From assembly GCF_020686945.1 (NCBI RefSeq), contig NZ_JAJEPR010000025.1, forward strand, positions 1 through 46,872: DNA of 46,872 nt, given 5' to 3'. Positions 7,518-15,736 of this stretch are shown piece by piece. The notes beneath the pieces were generated by a model. It had not been told where the DNA came from. It saw nothing but the letters and a program-made list of their open reading frames with translations, and searched no databases. Within the stretch, counting starts at the first letter, position 1, and the number at the start of each line of letters is the position of its first letter. A program made the position numbers and the translations under genes. The stretch is from Limivivens faecihominis. GTDB lineage: Bacteria; Bacillota; Clostridia; Lachnospirales; Lachnospiraceae.

Positions 7518-7540
7518 CATTTTGTTCAGGGAGGGAAACG

Positions 7541-9022
7541 ATGGAACATTTATCAAAGGAGATTTCGGAAAATCAGCGAATTGTGGAGGAGCGGCTCCGG
7601 GGCTGTGACGATATACTGCTTCGGCCCATAATGCTGGGAAAAGACAGGGAAACTGCCTGTTTTCTGATTTACATTGAGACGGCTGTGAGCAATCTCATGC
7701 TGGAGGATTCGGTGATCGGAAGGTTTTTGAACGGGCTTCGCTCCATGGAGCAGGCAGAGCTTTACGAGACTCTGGAAAAAGATGGCATGGGACTTTCGGA
7801 TACGGGAAAACTTTGGGATATGGAGGCGGCTTTTGCAGCCATGCTGGCGGGAAATGCCGTGCTTTTTGCGGACGGTCTGGATTTCGCACTGAAAATCGGA
7901 AGCAAAGGCTATCCGGGAAACGGCGTGCAGAAGGCGGAGTCGGAGAAGGTTCTCAGGGGCTCCAGAGAGGCTTTCTCGGAATCGGAAAAAACGAACACGG
8001 CTCTCATAAGAAAACGGATTCGGAATACCGGGCTGAAGGTAAAAGAGACGCCGCTGGGGGAGAGTTCTCATACGATGGCGGCTCTCCTTTATATGGAGGA
8101 TCTGGTCTATCCGCCATTTTTAAAGGCTATTGAAAAAAAGATGGCCGGAATCCATCGGGACGGTGTGCTGGATTCCGGTGTGCTGGAGCAGCTGACGGCA
8201 GATGTCTGGTACTCGCCTTTTCCGCAGTATCAGGTGACGGAGCGGCCAGACCGGGCAGCCCAGGCTCTTCTGAATGGCAGAGTGGTGGTGGTGACGGATA
8301 ATTCTCCGGAGGCCCTGATTCTGCCGACCACGCTGAATACGCTTTTTCAGACGAGCGACGACGCTTACCGGCATTTTGCAATCGTTTCATTTTTAAGGCT
8401 GATCCGGTATGCGGCGGCTTTTCTGGCGCTGGCTCTGCCGGGGCTTTATGTGGCGGTGACGACGCTTCATCCGGGAATCCTTCCGACGAACCTGATTCTG
8501 GCGCTGAAAAAAGCCAGGGAGGGAGTGCCCTTTCCCAGTGTGCTGGAAGTGCTGATTCTGGAGCTGGCCTTTGAGCTTCTGCGGGAGGCGGGGCTTCGGA
8601 TGCCGGGGCCAGTGGGAAACACGATCGGAATTGTGGGCGGGCTGATTATCGGCCAGGCAGCCGTGAGCGCCAATCTGGTGAGTCCGATGGTGGTGGTCAT
8701 TGTGGCACTGACGGCTCTGGGAGATTTTGCGATCCCTTCAGAGGAACTTTCCGAAGGCATTCGTCTGGTAAAATACGCCATGCTTTTTCTCTGTGCAGGC
8801 TTAGGGATTATGGGCTTTTTCCTGGGTCTGGTCTTTCTGCTGATTCATCTGGCGAATCTGAAAAGCTTCGGCGTTTCCTACCTGGCGCCCTATTCCGCCT
8901 GGGAGCTCAACCGGGGAGCGGACCGGAAAGACAGTCTGCTCCGCTTTCCATTGATTTTCCTTAAGCGGCGGCCGGTGTTTGCCAGAGCCGGCCGGCGGGT
9001 GCGGACCGGAAAGGGGGAGTGA
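7541..9022 (+). CDS. gerA: Spore germinant receptor subunit A
   Basis: A 493-aa GerA/SpoVAF-family subunit of a nutrient germinant receptor in the spore inner membrane. The N-terminal soluble region (about 1-270) carries the CDDILLRP motif. The membrane half contains AALLYMEDLVYPPFLKAIEK, the PEALILPTT segment, and four to five helices, including VAVTTLHPGILPTNLILAL and PGPVGNTIGIVGGLIIGQAA. It heads an operon with gerB (overlap by GTGA at 9019-9022) and the short gerC. GGGAGGG precedes the ATG. No sigma-G promoter was clear in the 7448-7540 gap. Confidence 0.93.
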   Translation: MEHLSKEISENQRIVEERLRGCDDILLRPIMLGKDRETACFLIYIETAVSNLMLEDSVIGRFLNGLRSMEQAELYETLEKDGMGLSDTGKLWDMEAAFAAMLAGNAVLFADGLDFALKIGSKGYPGNGVQKAESEKVLRGSREAFSESEKTNTALIRKRIRNTGLKVKETPLGESSHTMAALLYMEDLVYPPFLKAIEKKMAGIHRDGVLDSGVLEQLTADVWYSPFPQYQVTERPDRAAQALLNGRVVVVTDNSPEALILPTTLNTLFQTSDDAYRHFAIVSFLRLIRYAAAFLALALPGLYVAVTTLHPGILPTNLILALKKAREGVPFPSVLEVLILELAFELLREAGLRMPGPVGNTIGIVGGLIIGQAAVSANLVSPMVVVIVALTALGDFAIPSEELSEGIRLVKYAMLFLCAGLGIMGFFLGLVFLLIHLANLKSFGVSYLAPYSAWELNRGADRKDSLLRFPLIFLKRRPVFARAGRRVRTGKGE

Positions 9023-10161
9023 GGGTGTTCTCAGAAAATGGAAAGATTTCGCCGCGACAGCTTCGCTGCCTTTTGACGCTGGATTTTTTCGGAAAAGGAG
9101 CCCTGCTTCTTCCGGCTCTTGCGGAAGGGCTGACCAGCCGGGAATTTATCAGCTGCCTGCTCATCGTTTTTCTGCTGGTGTTCGCCTACGGGAGACTGGT
9201 GGAGCGGATAGGAAGAGACTGCGGCGGGAACTTTAAAGCTTACGCGGAGCAGAAAATGGGAGAAAAAACAGTAAAAATTTTTCTCGTTTTCTTTTTTCTC
9301 TATGCCTTCTGGAATCTGGTGTATCTTCTGAATACCTTTGGAAGTGTAGGACAGGCTTTTATCCTGCCGGGGGAGAAAAAAGGAGTTCTTATGATTATGG
9401 TGCTGGCGGCTGGTGTCTGCATGGCCTATGGCGGCGCGGAAGTCCGGGCCAGGACGGCGGAAGTGCTCTATCCGCTGCTTTTTTTCCCGATTCTGCTTCT
9501 GATGCTGCTCAGTGCCTTTCATCAGCAGCCCGGGATCAGCGAGGCGGGTCTGGTGTTTGGTGAATATCAGGAGGCTTTGGGGCAGCTTTTGAAGATATTC
9601 AGTGTTTTTGGAGGGTTAAGCTTTTATGTGTTTCTGGCGCCTTATGTGAGCGGACAGGAAAAAGGACTGGCAAGGAAAGGGTTATGGAGGGCGGCGGCCG
9701 CTCTTGCAGCCCTGTTTCTTCTGGTGGCAGCTGCTTTTGGCGAGCGGGGAATGGCGCTTCTTCCCTGGCCTGCGGTGTCGTTTATGAGCAGCGCCAGGGT
9801 TCCGGGAGGCTTTCTGGAGCGCTGGGATGTGATTTTTGCGGGGCTTCTGGAGACGATGCTTCTGGTGAGTGCGGGAAGCTCGCTTTTTTACCTGGGACTG
9901 ATTGGAAAGCTGCTTTTTCCAAAAGTGGGGAAAAAACTTCTCTGGGGCGGTCTGGCTGTGCTGGTGTTTCTCGTTGCTCTCTGGTGCGGGGAAAACGGAA
10001 AGGCGGCAAAGATTTATGTGATCTGGAACAGCTTTGTGGCGGTTCCGGTGAGCGTGGCGTTTCTGGTGATGGTACGGTGTATTGGGAGAAAAACAGAAAG
10101 GAAGGGTGCGGTTTCGTGTGGAAAAGAACAGAAAAGCGGACAGAGAAAATCAGGGGATTGA
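9019..10161 (+). CDS. gerB: Spore germinant receptor subunit B (APC-type permease)
   Basis: A 380-aa integral membrane protein of the GerAB/YndE endospore germination permease family, with about ten hydrophobic helices and a basic C terminus. It starts at GTG 9019 and overlaps the gerA stop in a GTGA, a sign of translational coupling. N-terminal signature SPRQLRCLLTLDFFGKGALL. In the model receptors this subunit binds the germinant (amino acid-like ligands). Confidence 0.9.
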   Translation: MRVFSENGKISPRQLRCLLTLDFFGKGALLLPALAEGLTSREFISCLLIVFLLVFAYGRLVERIGRDCGGNFKAYAEQKMGEKTVKIFLVFFFLYAFWNLVYLLNTFGSVGQAFILPGEKKGVLMIMVLAAGVCMAYGGAEVRARTAEVLYPLLFFPILLLMLLSAFHQQPGISEAGLVFGEYQEALGQLLKIFSVFGGLSFYVFLAPYVSGQEKGLARKGLWRAAAALAALFLLVAAAFGERGMALLPWPAVSFMSSARVPGGFLERWDVIFAGLLETMLLVSAGSSLFYLGLIGKLLFPKVGKKLLWGGLAVLVFLVALWCGENGKAAKIYVIWNSFVAVPVSVAFLVMVRCIGRKTERKGAVSCGKEQKSGQRKSGD

Positions 10162-10727
10162 ATGATAGAAGGCATCTGGGAGCAGCGGGGTTTGTCGCGT
10201 GCTGGATTCTGCTGACTCTCTCCGGCTGCTCCGCCCAGGAGCTGGAAGCCCGGGATTTTGTGTCGGTGCTGACGGTCCCGGATGGTGATACGGAAAGCCT
10301 GCTGGCAGAGCGCCAGAGAACGAGCACCTGTACGCTGGATTACAGCCATACCAAGGCGGTGATCCTTGATACAACTCTGACGCAGAATCCGGAGCAGCTG
10401 GACAACGTGCTGGAGACGCTGCTCTCCCGCCCGGAATTTGCCTGGAATCTCCTGGTTTTTACGGGGGACGAGGAGACACTCCGGAGAGCGGATGAAAAGA
10501 AAGAAAAACTGGGCCTGGAGCTGGCAGCCTATTATAAGAACCATACGGCAGGGGAGGAGAGTGGTGAACTGGTACCTGTAACGCTTCTGGACCTCTGGAA
10601 CTGGCGGACCGGAAGCGGAGAGGAGTTAAGCTTACCTGTATTGAGCTGGCAGGAAGATAACCTGATTCCGGAGGGTGTTCTGATAATAAAATCCCCTTGC
10701 TCATTCCCAAAAAGAGATTTACAATAG
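10116..10727 (+). CDS. Short GerC-like germination lipoprotein
   Basis: A 203-aa lipoprotein that overlaps the end of gerB by 46 nt. GTG 10116 is preceded by AAGGAAGG; an open frame extends further upstream inside gerB, but that part is not coding. The signal peptide ends in a lipobox, TLSGC (Cys38), followed by an N-terminal GerAC-like domain (ARDFVSVLTVPDG and FVSVL...LETLLSRPEFAWNLL). Usual GerC proteins are 350-400 aa with a second domain. This one stops after the first, at FPKRDLQ. It is either a single-domain form or a truncation. Confidence 0.7.
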   Translation: MWKRTEKRTEKIRGLNDRRHLGAAGFVACWILLTLSGCSAQELEARDFVSVLTVPDGDTESLLAERQRTSTCTLDYSHTKAVILDTTLTQNPEQLDNVLETLLSRPEFAWNLLVFTGDEETLRRADEKKEKLGLELAAYYKNHTAGEESGELVPVTLLDLWNWRTGSGEELSLPVLSWQEDNLIPEGVLIIKSPCSFPKRDLQ

Positions 10728-10761
10728 ATCATAACAGTTTACTAAAGAAAGGGAGTGGGTT

Positions 10762-13680
10762 ATGAAACGAATGAAAAAATTTTTGAGTTTGCTGTGTGCC
10801 GGCCTGGTGCTTTGCGGAAGCTTTGGAGGACTGGGAGTGCAGGCCTCAGAACCGGCTGAGAGCTCCGAAAATATAACGCAGGTCCGTTACCGGCCGGGCT
10901 ATATCCGGACGCTGTACCCGACGAAATATCACGATCCGGTGAAGTTGCCGGTCCTTTATGACCAGGAGAAGGATACGGTTCTGGTAAATCCAGAGGCCTT
11001 TTTTGGAATCTTTCCGAATTATTCTTATACCTTTGATCAGGAGGATCGGTCCGGGGAAATCTGGCTCTATAACCGGAGGATGGCTTTCCATGCGGGCTCG
11101 GATGTCACAGCTTATAAGATCAGCGGCTGCGAGGGCTTTTTTTCGATGTCCACGGAGGCGGTTCTCTGGAAGAAACAGCTCTGGGTTCCGGCAAAGGACC
11201 TGCTCTATTATCTGGGTTGCCAGGTTCTTCCGCTTTCGATAACGTTGGAGGAGACCTATAAGCCGAAGGAAGATCTTCTGGTGGTGGGTGATCCGGCGTA
11301 TACGCTCCTGGACGCGCTGGCGGATCTTTTTAAGGAGAACAACGGCCAGAACTGGATGTTCAGTTTTGCGAAGGATTTCGGTTTCACGAGTATGGATCAG
11401 TTTAAGCTGGCGGCTTCGGCGGTGGTGGCGGACAGCCTGTACGGTACGGTGACACTGGATCTGGACACGATTCTGAGCTGGGGAACACAGCCCTTTACGG
11501 ATTTTTACAATAATATCGTAAAACTTTCCAACACCTTTTTCGATACGGAGTGGAAGGAGACGGGCTCCTGGTATGATGGAAAATTTATGCGGAAGTTTCT
11601 GACAGCCATGCAGCAGCCGATGGAGGAACAGAGCGATTCTATCGCAGAGCTTTCCGATAACCTGGCAGGCTCCATTCTTCCGATTATCTCGGTTTATGCG
11701 GATGATGTGAAGGAACATCTGGTCAACAGTCCGGAACAGCTGGCGGAGCTTATCAACAACTGGACCTGGGATGGCAAATATTTCAATGTTTTCAAGGATT
11801 CTATCGAGGAATTTGAGAAAACGAATGAGAGTTATAAAAAGCTTTCCGATACTCTCTCAGATGGTTCAGAGACGCTGGGCACCATGACTACAGCCGCCTA
11901 TTTTATCCTCTCCGGATTTGAGATTCTGGACCAGACGAAAAATATGGATCAACAGATGATGGAAGCCATGGACCGTTACATATCGGCTTCCAAAGAACAT
12001 TCTCTGATGCCGGAGACCGCCAGATCGGCTTTGGATACACAATACGCGCTCCTGAAGAGTCAGATAGCATTCAGTATGTCAGAGGTGACGTCCAATGCAT
12101 ACAATAAACTGATCCCGGATTTTGCACTGGATGCGCTGGGAACGGGCTACTCTCTGGTACCGACGATGACAAAGATGCTTTGGAGCGTTTTTGAGGAAAA
12201 TCAGAGTTTTCTGCCGAAGGTGGAGGAACCGGAGGCCATGCAGTTTGCTACTTATGGCATGTATTATGAGAGCGATGCCTGGAATGAACTGGTCTGGAGC
12301 TACCAGGGAATCGCCCTCCAGGATGGACTGGATGGCTATGAAGCGCTGAAAGAGTGCGGTTATCTGGCAGCCAATTATTTGAAAGCCTGTGCCCTCATGC
12401 AGGAGGCGGGGCTCAAATCCATGGAGAGCTCCGATTTCGCGAACTCCGAGGCTTATCAGGCGACGGAGGAGAAGTTGAAAAAGACCACAGCTCTGCTCAC
12501 ACAGCTGCTGACGCAGCTTAGGAGGGCGGAGGATACGAAAACGCTGGACAAGATCCCCAGGAGCTACGGTCTCCTTCCCAATACGGTGGCAAACAGCGAT
12601 TCCAATTATTCTTATGACATGCTGCTCTATCCGTCGCTTATGGAAGTGGACAAAATCTACCAGTATTCCAAGCGGCCGCTGGCGGCTCCGGAGGTAACGC
12701 TTCTTCCGCTGGTGAATTTCACGGATTACTATGAATTTATCCATGAGAAACTGCTTCCGGAATATGGATATGCAAACATCGGGGAAAATTCGATTTTCCT
12801 GGAGTATCAGAACGGTTATCAGAATGAAAACTGGGATCGGAGAGATGGAATCCTGGATGCGGCGATTAAAGATCTGAACGGAGACGAGGTGGAGGATCTT
12901 CTGGTATTCCGCTTCGGTCACTGGGATGGAGATCCGATGGAGGGCGATGCCCTGGGAAATCAGGAAGGACGCAGGATCATTCTGGAAGGAGAAAACAGGC
13001 TGATTGCGGAACTCTATTCGATGGATGAAAACGGAGAAATTTTCCTGGCGGGAAGACAGGCCTTAGGCAGCTATTCCGGCCTTACGGGAGAGTGGCTCGC
13101 AGCAGGAATCACGGAAATCGACGGAACGACCTATCTGTATACAGAGAGCTATTCGAATGCTCTGTTTGCAAATGGTTTTTATCTGGGCTATGATTTTTAC
13201 GAGTATACAAAAGACGGAGCCTTCCGGCCCTGCATGAGTGTGTGCAAGAGCGACGGCGGAAGCAGCGGCATCGCTTACTCCGTTCTCCAGAGAGAAGGAG
13301 AGGAAAAATGGCGGAAAACGGTGCTCCAGGGAGACGGAGAGTTCCGGATGTATACAGAAGATAAGATCTTTTTCAATGAGGATATCTCGGTGAGAATTGC
13401 CCTCGATTATGGATTTTCTGTCCTGGGCTTCCCGTCTACGCTGAATGATATGGAGCTTTACAGTGAATATCCTACCTATATGGAAAATGAGGAACTGATC
13501 GAACCGCTGTTTCACCTTCTCTGTCAGGGAGACAATGGAAACGGCGGCTGGAGTATCCATACCGAAGTGAAAGAGCAGTCGGATTTCCGCTGGGTTATGA
13601 AAATGCTTTTTGGAGATGAGAATGATGCGCCGGACACCGTTCCGGGCAGGCCGTTTCCGAATACAACGACAACATCATAA
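10762..13680 (+). CDS. Large secreted protein of unknown function
   Basis: A 972-aa exported protein, not recognised as a known family overall. Residues 1-28 form a clear signal peptide ending in GVQASEP. Residues about 45-165 resemble a copper amine oxidase-like N-terminal (stalk) domain (KDTVLVNPEAFFGIFPNYSY, then LWVPAKDLLYYLGCQVL). Residues about 170-620 are mainly helical with no known motif. Near residue 704 there is a calcium-loop-like DLNGDEVEDLLVF, as in FG-GAP or dockerin-like loops. No sortase motif or C-terminal anchor is visible. It begins 34 nt after gerC on the same strand, behind GAAAGGGAG, so it may be expressed during sporulation with the receptor. Confidence 0.7.
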   Translation: MKRMKKFLSLLCAGLVLCGSFGGLGVQASEPAESSENITQVRYRPGYIRTLYPTKYHDPVKLPVLYDQEKDTVLVNPEAFFGIFPNYSYTFDQEDRSGEIWLYNRRMAFHAGSDVTAYKISGCEGFFSMSTEAVLWKKQLWVPAKDLLYYLGCQVLPLSITLEETYKPKEDLLVVGDPAYTLLDALADLFKENNGQNWMFSFAKDFGFTSMDQFKLAASAVVADSLYGTVTLDLDTILSWGTQPFTDFYNNIVKLSNTFFDTEWKETGSWYDGKFMRKFLTAMQQPMEEQSDSIAELSDNLAGSILPIISVYADDVKEHLVNSPEQLAELINNWTWDGKYFNVFKDSIEEFEKTNESYKKLSDTLSDGSETLGTMTTAAYFILSGFEILDQTKNMDQQMMEAMDRYISASKEHSLMPETARSALDTQYALLKSQIAFSMSEVTSNAYNKLIPDFALDALGTGYSLVPTMTKMLWSVFEENQSFLPKVEEPEAMQFATYGMYYESDAWNELVWSYQGIALQDGLDGYEALKECGYLAANYLKACALMQEAGLKSMESSDFANSEAYQATEEKLKKTTALLTQLLTQLRRAEDTKTLDKIPRSYGLLPNTVANSDSNYSYDMLLYPSLMEVDKIYQYSKRPLAAPEVTLLPLVNFTDYYEFIHEKLLPEYGYANIGENSIFLEYQNGYQNENWDRRDGILDAAIKDLNGDEVEDLLVFRFGHWDGDPMEGDALGNQEGRRIILEGENRLIAELYSMDENGEIFLAGRQALGSYSGLTGEWLAAGITEIDGTTYLYTESYSNALFANGFYLGYDFYEYTKDGAFRPCMSVCKSDGGSSGIAYSVLQREGEEKWRKTVLQGDGEFRMYTEDKIFFNEDISVRIALDYGFSVLGFPSTLNDMELYSEYPTYMENEELIEPLFHLLCQGDNGNGGWSIHTEVKEQSDFRWVMKMLFGDENDAPDTVPGRPFPNTTTTS

Positions 13681-13686
13681 GGCATA

Positions 13687-13739
13687 AAAAATCCCCGGCA
13701 GGAAGCGAATCGCACTTCCTGCCGGGGAATCGTTTTTTA
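13687..13739. terminator. Strong bidirectional terminator
   Basis: CCCCGGCAGGAAG pairs perfectly with CTTCCTGCCGGGG, flanked by A- and T-runs on both sides. It separates the convergent secreted-protein and flavodiiron genes. Confidence 0.92.
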
Positions 13740-13740
13740 T

Positions 13741-15534
13741 TTACTCAATCGGTACGAAGTCCGCCACGCCGTGTTTGCAGAGCGGGCAGATGAAATCATC
13801 CGGGAGTACATCGCCTTCGTAGATGTAGCCGCATACGGTGCAGACAAAGCCTTTTTTGCCTTCAGTCTGGGGCTTCGGCTTTACATTTTCCTGGTAGTAG
13901 GTGTAGGTCATCGTGTCTTTCTTGTTGATGACTCTGGCCTCGGCAACGGAGCAGATGAACATGCCGTGGGTGCCGAGATCCACATACTGCTCGACTTTCA
14001 GGGACATGAAAGCGTTGATGTATTTCGGAAGGATCACCAGTCCGTTCTCAGAACGCGGAGTCTCCCAGCCGGCGAATTTGTCTGCCTGACGGCCGCTCTG
14101 GAAGCCGAAGTTCTCGAATACCTGGAAGGGAGCTTCCACGGAGAGGCAGTTGACGTTCATGACACCGGTCTGCTTGATGACATGGTGGGAATAGTTTTCC
14201 TTGTTGATGTTGACAGCCACGCGATTCGGCTGATCGGTGAGCTGGATCACGGTGTTGACGATGAGACCGTTGTCCTTCTTGCCGTCGTTGGAGGTAACGA
14301 CATAGAGGCCGTAGCCGATGCGGAAGAGCGCCGTGGGATCTACTTTTTTCTCCACCTCACCGGAGCGGGCGATATACTCTTCGCAGAGCTCGTTTGCCAT
14401 TGCTTCCAGCTCGTCTTTGTTCTCAGCGCTTAAGGAGGAGAGAATCCGGACGGTGGTGTCCAGCCAGGTGATCTTTTTGCTCTTCTCGAACATACCCTTC
14501 ATAATCTTGGCAGCCAGAGGAGCCCAGCTTCCGTTCTCAATGAGACCGATCGTACGGTTCTGGTAGTTACGCTCGGTGAGATGCTCGATAAAGGTACGCA
14601 TGAAGGGATAGATCTCTGCGTTGTAGGTGGTGGTAGCCAGAATCAGCTTGCCATAGCGGAAAGCGTCGGCAACAGCCTGGGACATATCGCATCTGGCGAG
14701 ATCATAGACAACAACTTTCGGACATCCCTTGTCACGGAGCTTCTCCGCCAGGAGCTCAACGGCTTTTTTGGTATTTCCGTAAACGGAGGTGTAGGCGATC
14801 ATGACGCCCTCTTCCTCAACGGAGTAGGAAGACCAGATATCGTATTTCTCAATGTAATGGCCCAGATTTTCTTTCAGAACGGGACCGTGCAGGGAGCAGA
14901 TGGTCTGGATATCGAGAGTAGCGGCAACTTTCAGGAGCTTCTGAACCTGCATGCCGTATTTTCCAACGATACCGATGAAATAGCGGCGGGCTTCGTCATC
15001 CCAGGGTTCGTCAACGTCCAGGGCTCCGAATTTACCGAAACCGTCGGCTGCGAAGAGGACTTTGTCGGTGCTGTCGTAAGTCACCATAACCTCGGGCCAG
15101 TGTACCATGGGAGCGAAAACGAAGGTCAGCGTGTGCTTTCCAAGAGAAAGGGTGCCGCCGTTCTGTACCTCCAGTTTTCTGCCTTCGAGGGGCATATCGC
15201 GGAAGAAGTTCTCCATCATGCCGAAGGTCTTGGCATTAGCCACGATCGTGGTGTCCGGATAAACCTTCATGAAGTTGTGGATGTTTGCGGAATGGTCCGG
15301 CTCCATGTGCTGAACGATGAGGTAATCGGGTTTCGCTCCATTCAGAACGGTAGCGATGTTGTCCAGCCACTCATGGGTGAAATTGGCATCTACGGTGTCC
15401 ATAACGGCGATCTTTTCATCCTTGATCACATAGGAGTTGTAAGCCATGCCGTTGGGAACCACATACTGTCCCTCAAATAGGTCTACCTTGTGATCGTTGA
15501 CGCCTACATAAAGAATATCATCGGTTATTTTCAT
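13741..15534 (-). CDS. Flavodiiron protein fused to flavin reductase and rubredoxin
   Basis: A 597-aa cytoplasmic protein that reduces O2 (to water) or NO using electrons from NAD(P)H or rubredoxin. Domains: metallo-beta-lactamase diiron core 1-250 with ligands in HMEPDHS (His76, Glu78, Asp80, His81); flavodoxin about 253-395 (YTSVYGNTKKAVELLAEK); flavin reductase-like FMN domain about 400-545; rubredoxin about 552-597 with CTVCGYIYEG and CPLCKHG. Combining both extra modules in one chain is less usual than the two-domain clostridial form and suggests a self-contained electron path. It has its own strong promoter and a dyad in the leader. Confidence 0.93.
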   Translation of the reverse strand: MKITDDILYVGVNDHKVDLFEGQYVVPNGMAYNSYVIKDEKIAVMDTVDANFTHEWLDNIATVLNGAKPDYLIVQHMEPDHSANIHNFMKVYPDTTIVANAKTFGMMENFFRDMPLEGRKLEVQNGGTLSLGKHTLTFVFAPMVHWPEVMVTYDSTDKVLFAADGFGKFGALDVDEPWDDEARRYFIGIVGKYGMQVQKLLKVAATLDIQTICSLHGPVLKENLGHYIEKYDIWSSYSVEEEGVMIAYTSVYGNTKKAVELLAEKLRDKGCPKVVVYDLARCDMSQAVADAFRYGKLILATTTYNAEIYPFMRTFIEHLTERNYQNRTIGLIENGSWAPLAAKIMKGMFEKSKKITWLDTTVRILSSLSAENKDELEAMANELCEEYIARSGEVEKKVDPTALFRIGYGLYVVTSNDGKKDNGLIVNTVIQLTDQPNRVAVNINKENYSHHVIKQTGVMNVNCLSVEAPFQVFENFGFQSGRQADKFAGWETPRSENGLVILPKYINAFMSLKVEQYVDLGTHGMFICSVAEARVINKKDTMTYTYYQENVKPKPQTEGKKGFVCTVCGYIYEGDVLPDDFICPLCKHGVADFVPIE

Positions 15535-15565
15535 GATGGAACCTCTCTTCTTAAAATAATTTTCA

Positions 15566-15580
15566 TAACAGTAACTATTA
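15566..15580. promoter_or_regulatory. Dyad TAACAGTAACTATTA in the flavodiiron leader
   Basis: Half-sites TAACAGT and ACTATTA match as inverted copies at 6 of 7 positions with a 1-nt centre. The dyad lies just downstream of the predicted start of transcription, where a repressor could act. Confidence 0.35.
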
Positions 15581-15597
15581 TTATCTTCAATGACTTT

Positions 15598-15625
15598 ATT
15601 ATATCACAAGACGCAAGAAAGTCAA
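15598..15625 (-). promoter_or_regulatory. Sigma-A promoter of the flavodiiron gene
   Basis: On the minus strand TTGACT (15620-15625) and TATAAT (15598-15603) are separated by 16 nt, a near-consensus promoter. Confidence 0.8.
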
Positions 15626-15661
15626 TAATAAATGGGAAAAAATTTCCAATAAGGGCGCCCA

Positions 15662-15690
15662 TTGCCACTTTTGGCAGAAACTGTTATAAT
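15662..15690 (+). promoter_or_regulatory. Sigma-A promoter of the MATE transporter gene
   Basis: TTGCCA (15662-15667) and TATAAT (15685-15690) with 17-nt spacing. A short hairpin AGGGCGTTTATGCCCT follows in the leader at 15703-15718. Confidence 0.8.
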
Positions 15691-15736
15691 AGTTTCCAGA
15701 TACAGGGCGTTTATGCCCTTTGGGAGGAAAATAGAA

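Noticed and set aside
7448..7540. Sigma-G promoter for the gerA operon
   Set aside because: GTATG and CATAAG-like elements occur but none has the right spacing and sequence, unlike the clear site at spoVT.
9684..10115. Open frame extending upstream of the gerC lipoprotein
   Set aside because: It overlaps the well-supported gerB frame; the lipoprotein signal peptide and ribosome site place the start at 10116.
14581..15480. Long open frame (299 codons) opposite the flavodiiron gene
   Set aside because: It is antisense to a clearly coding, well-conserved gene and shows no family motif.
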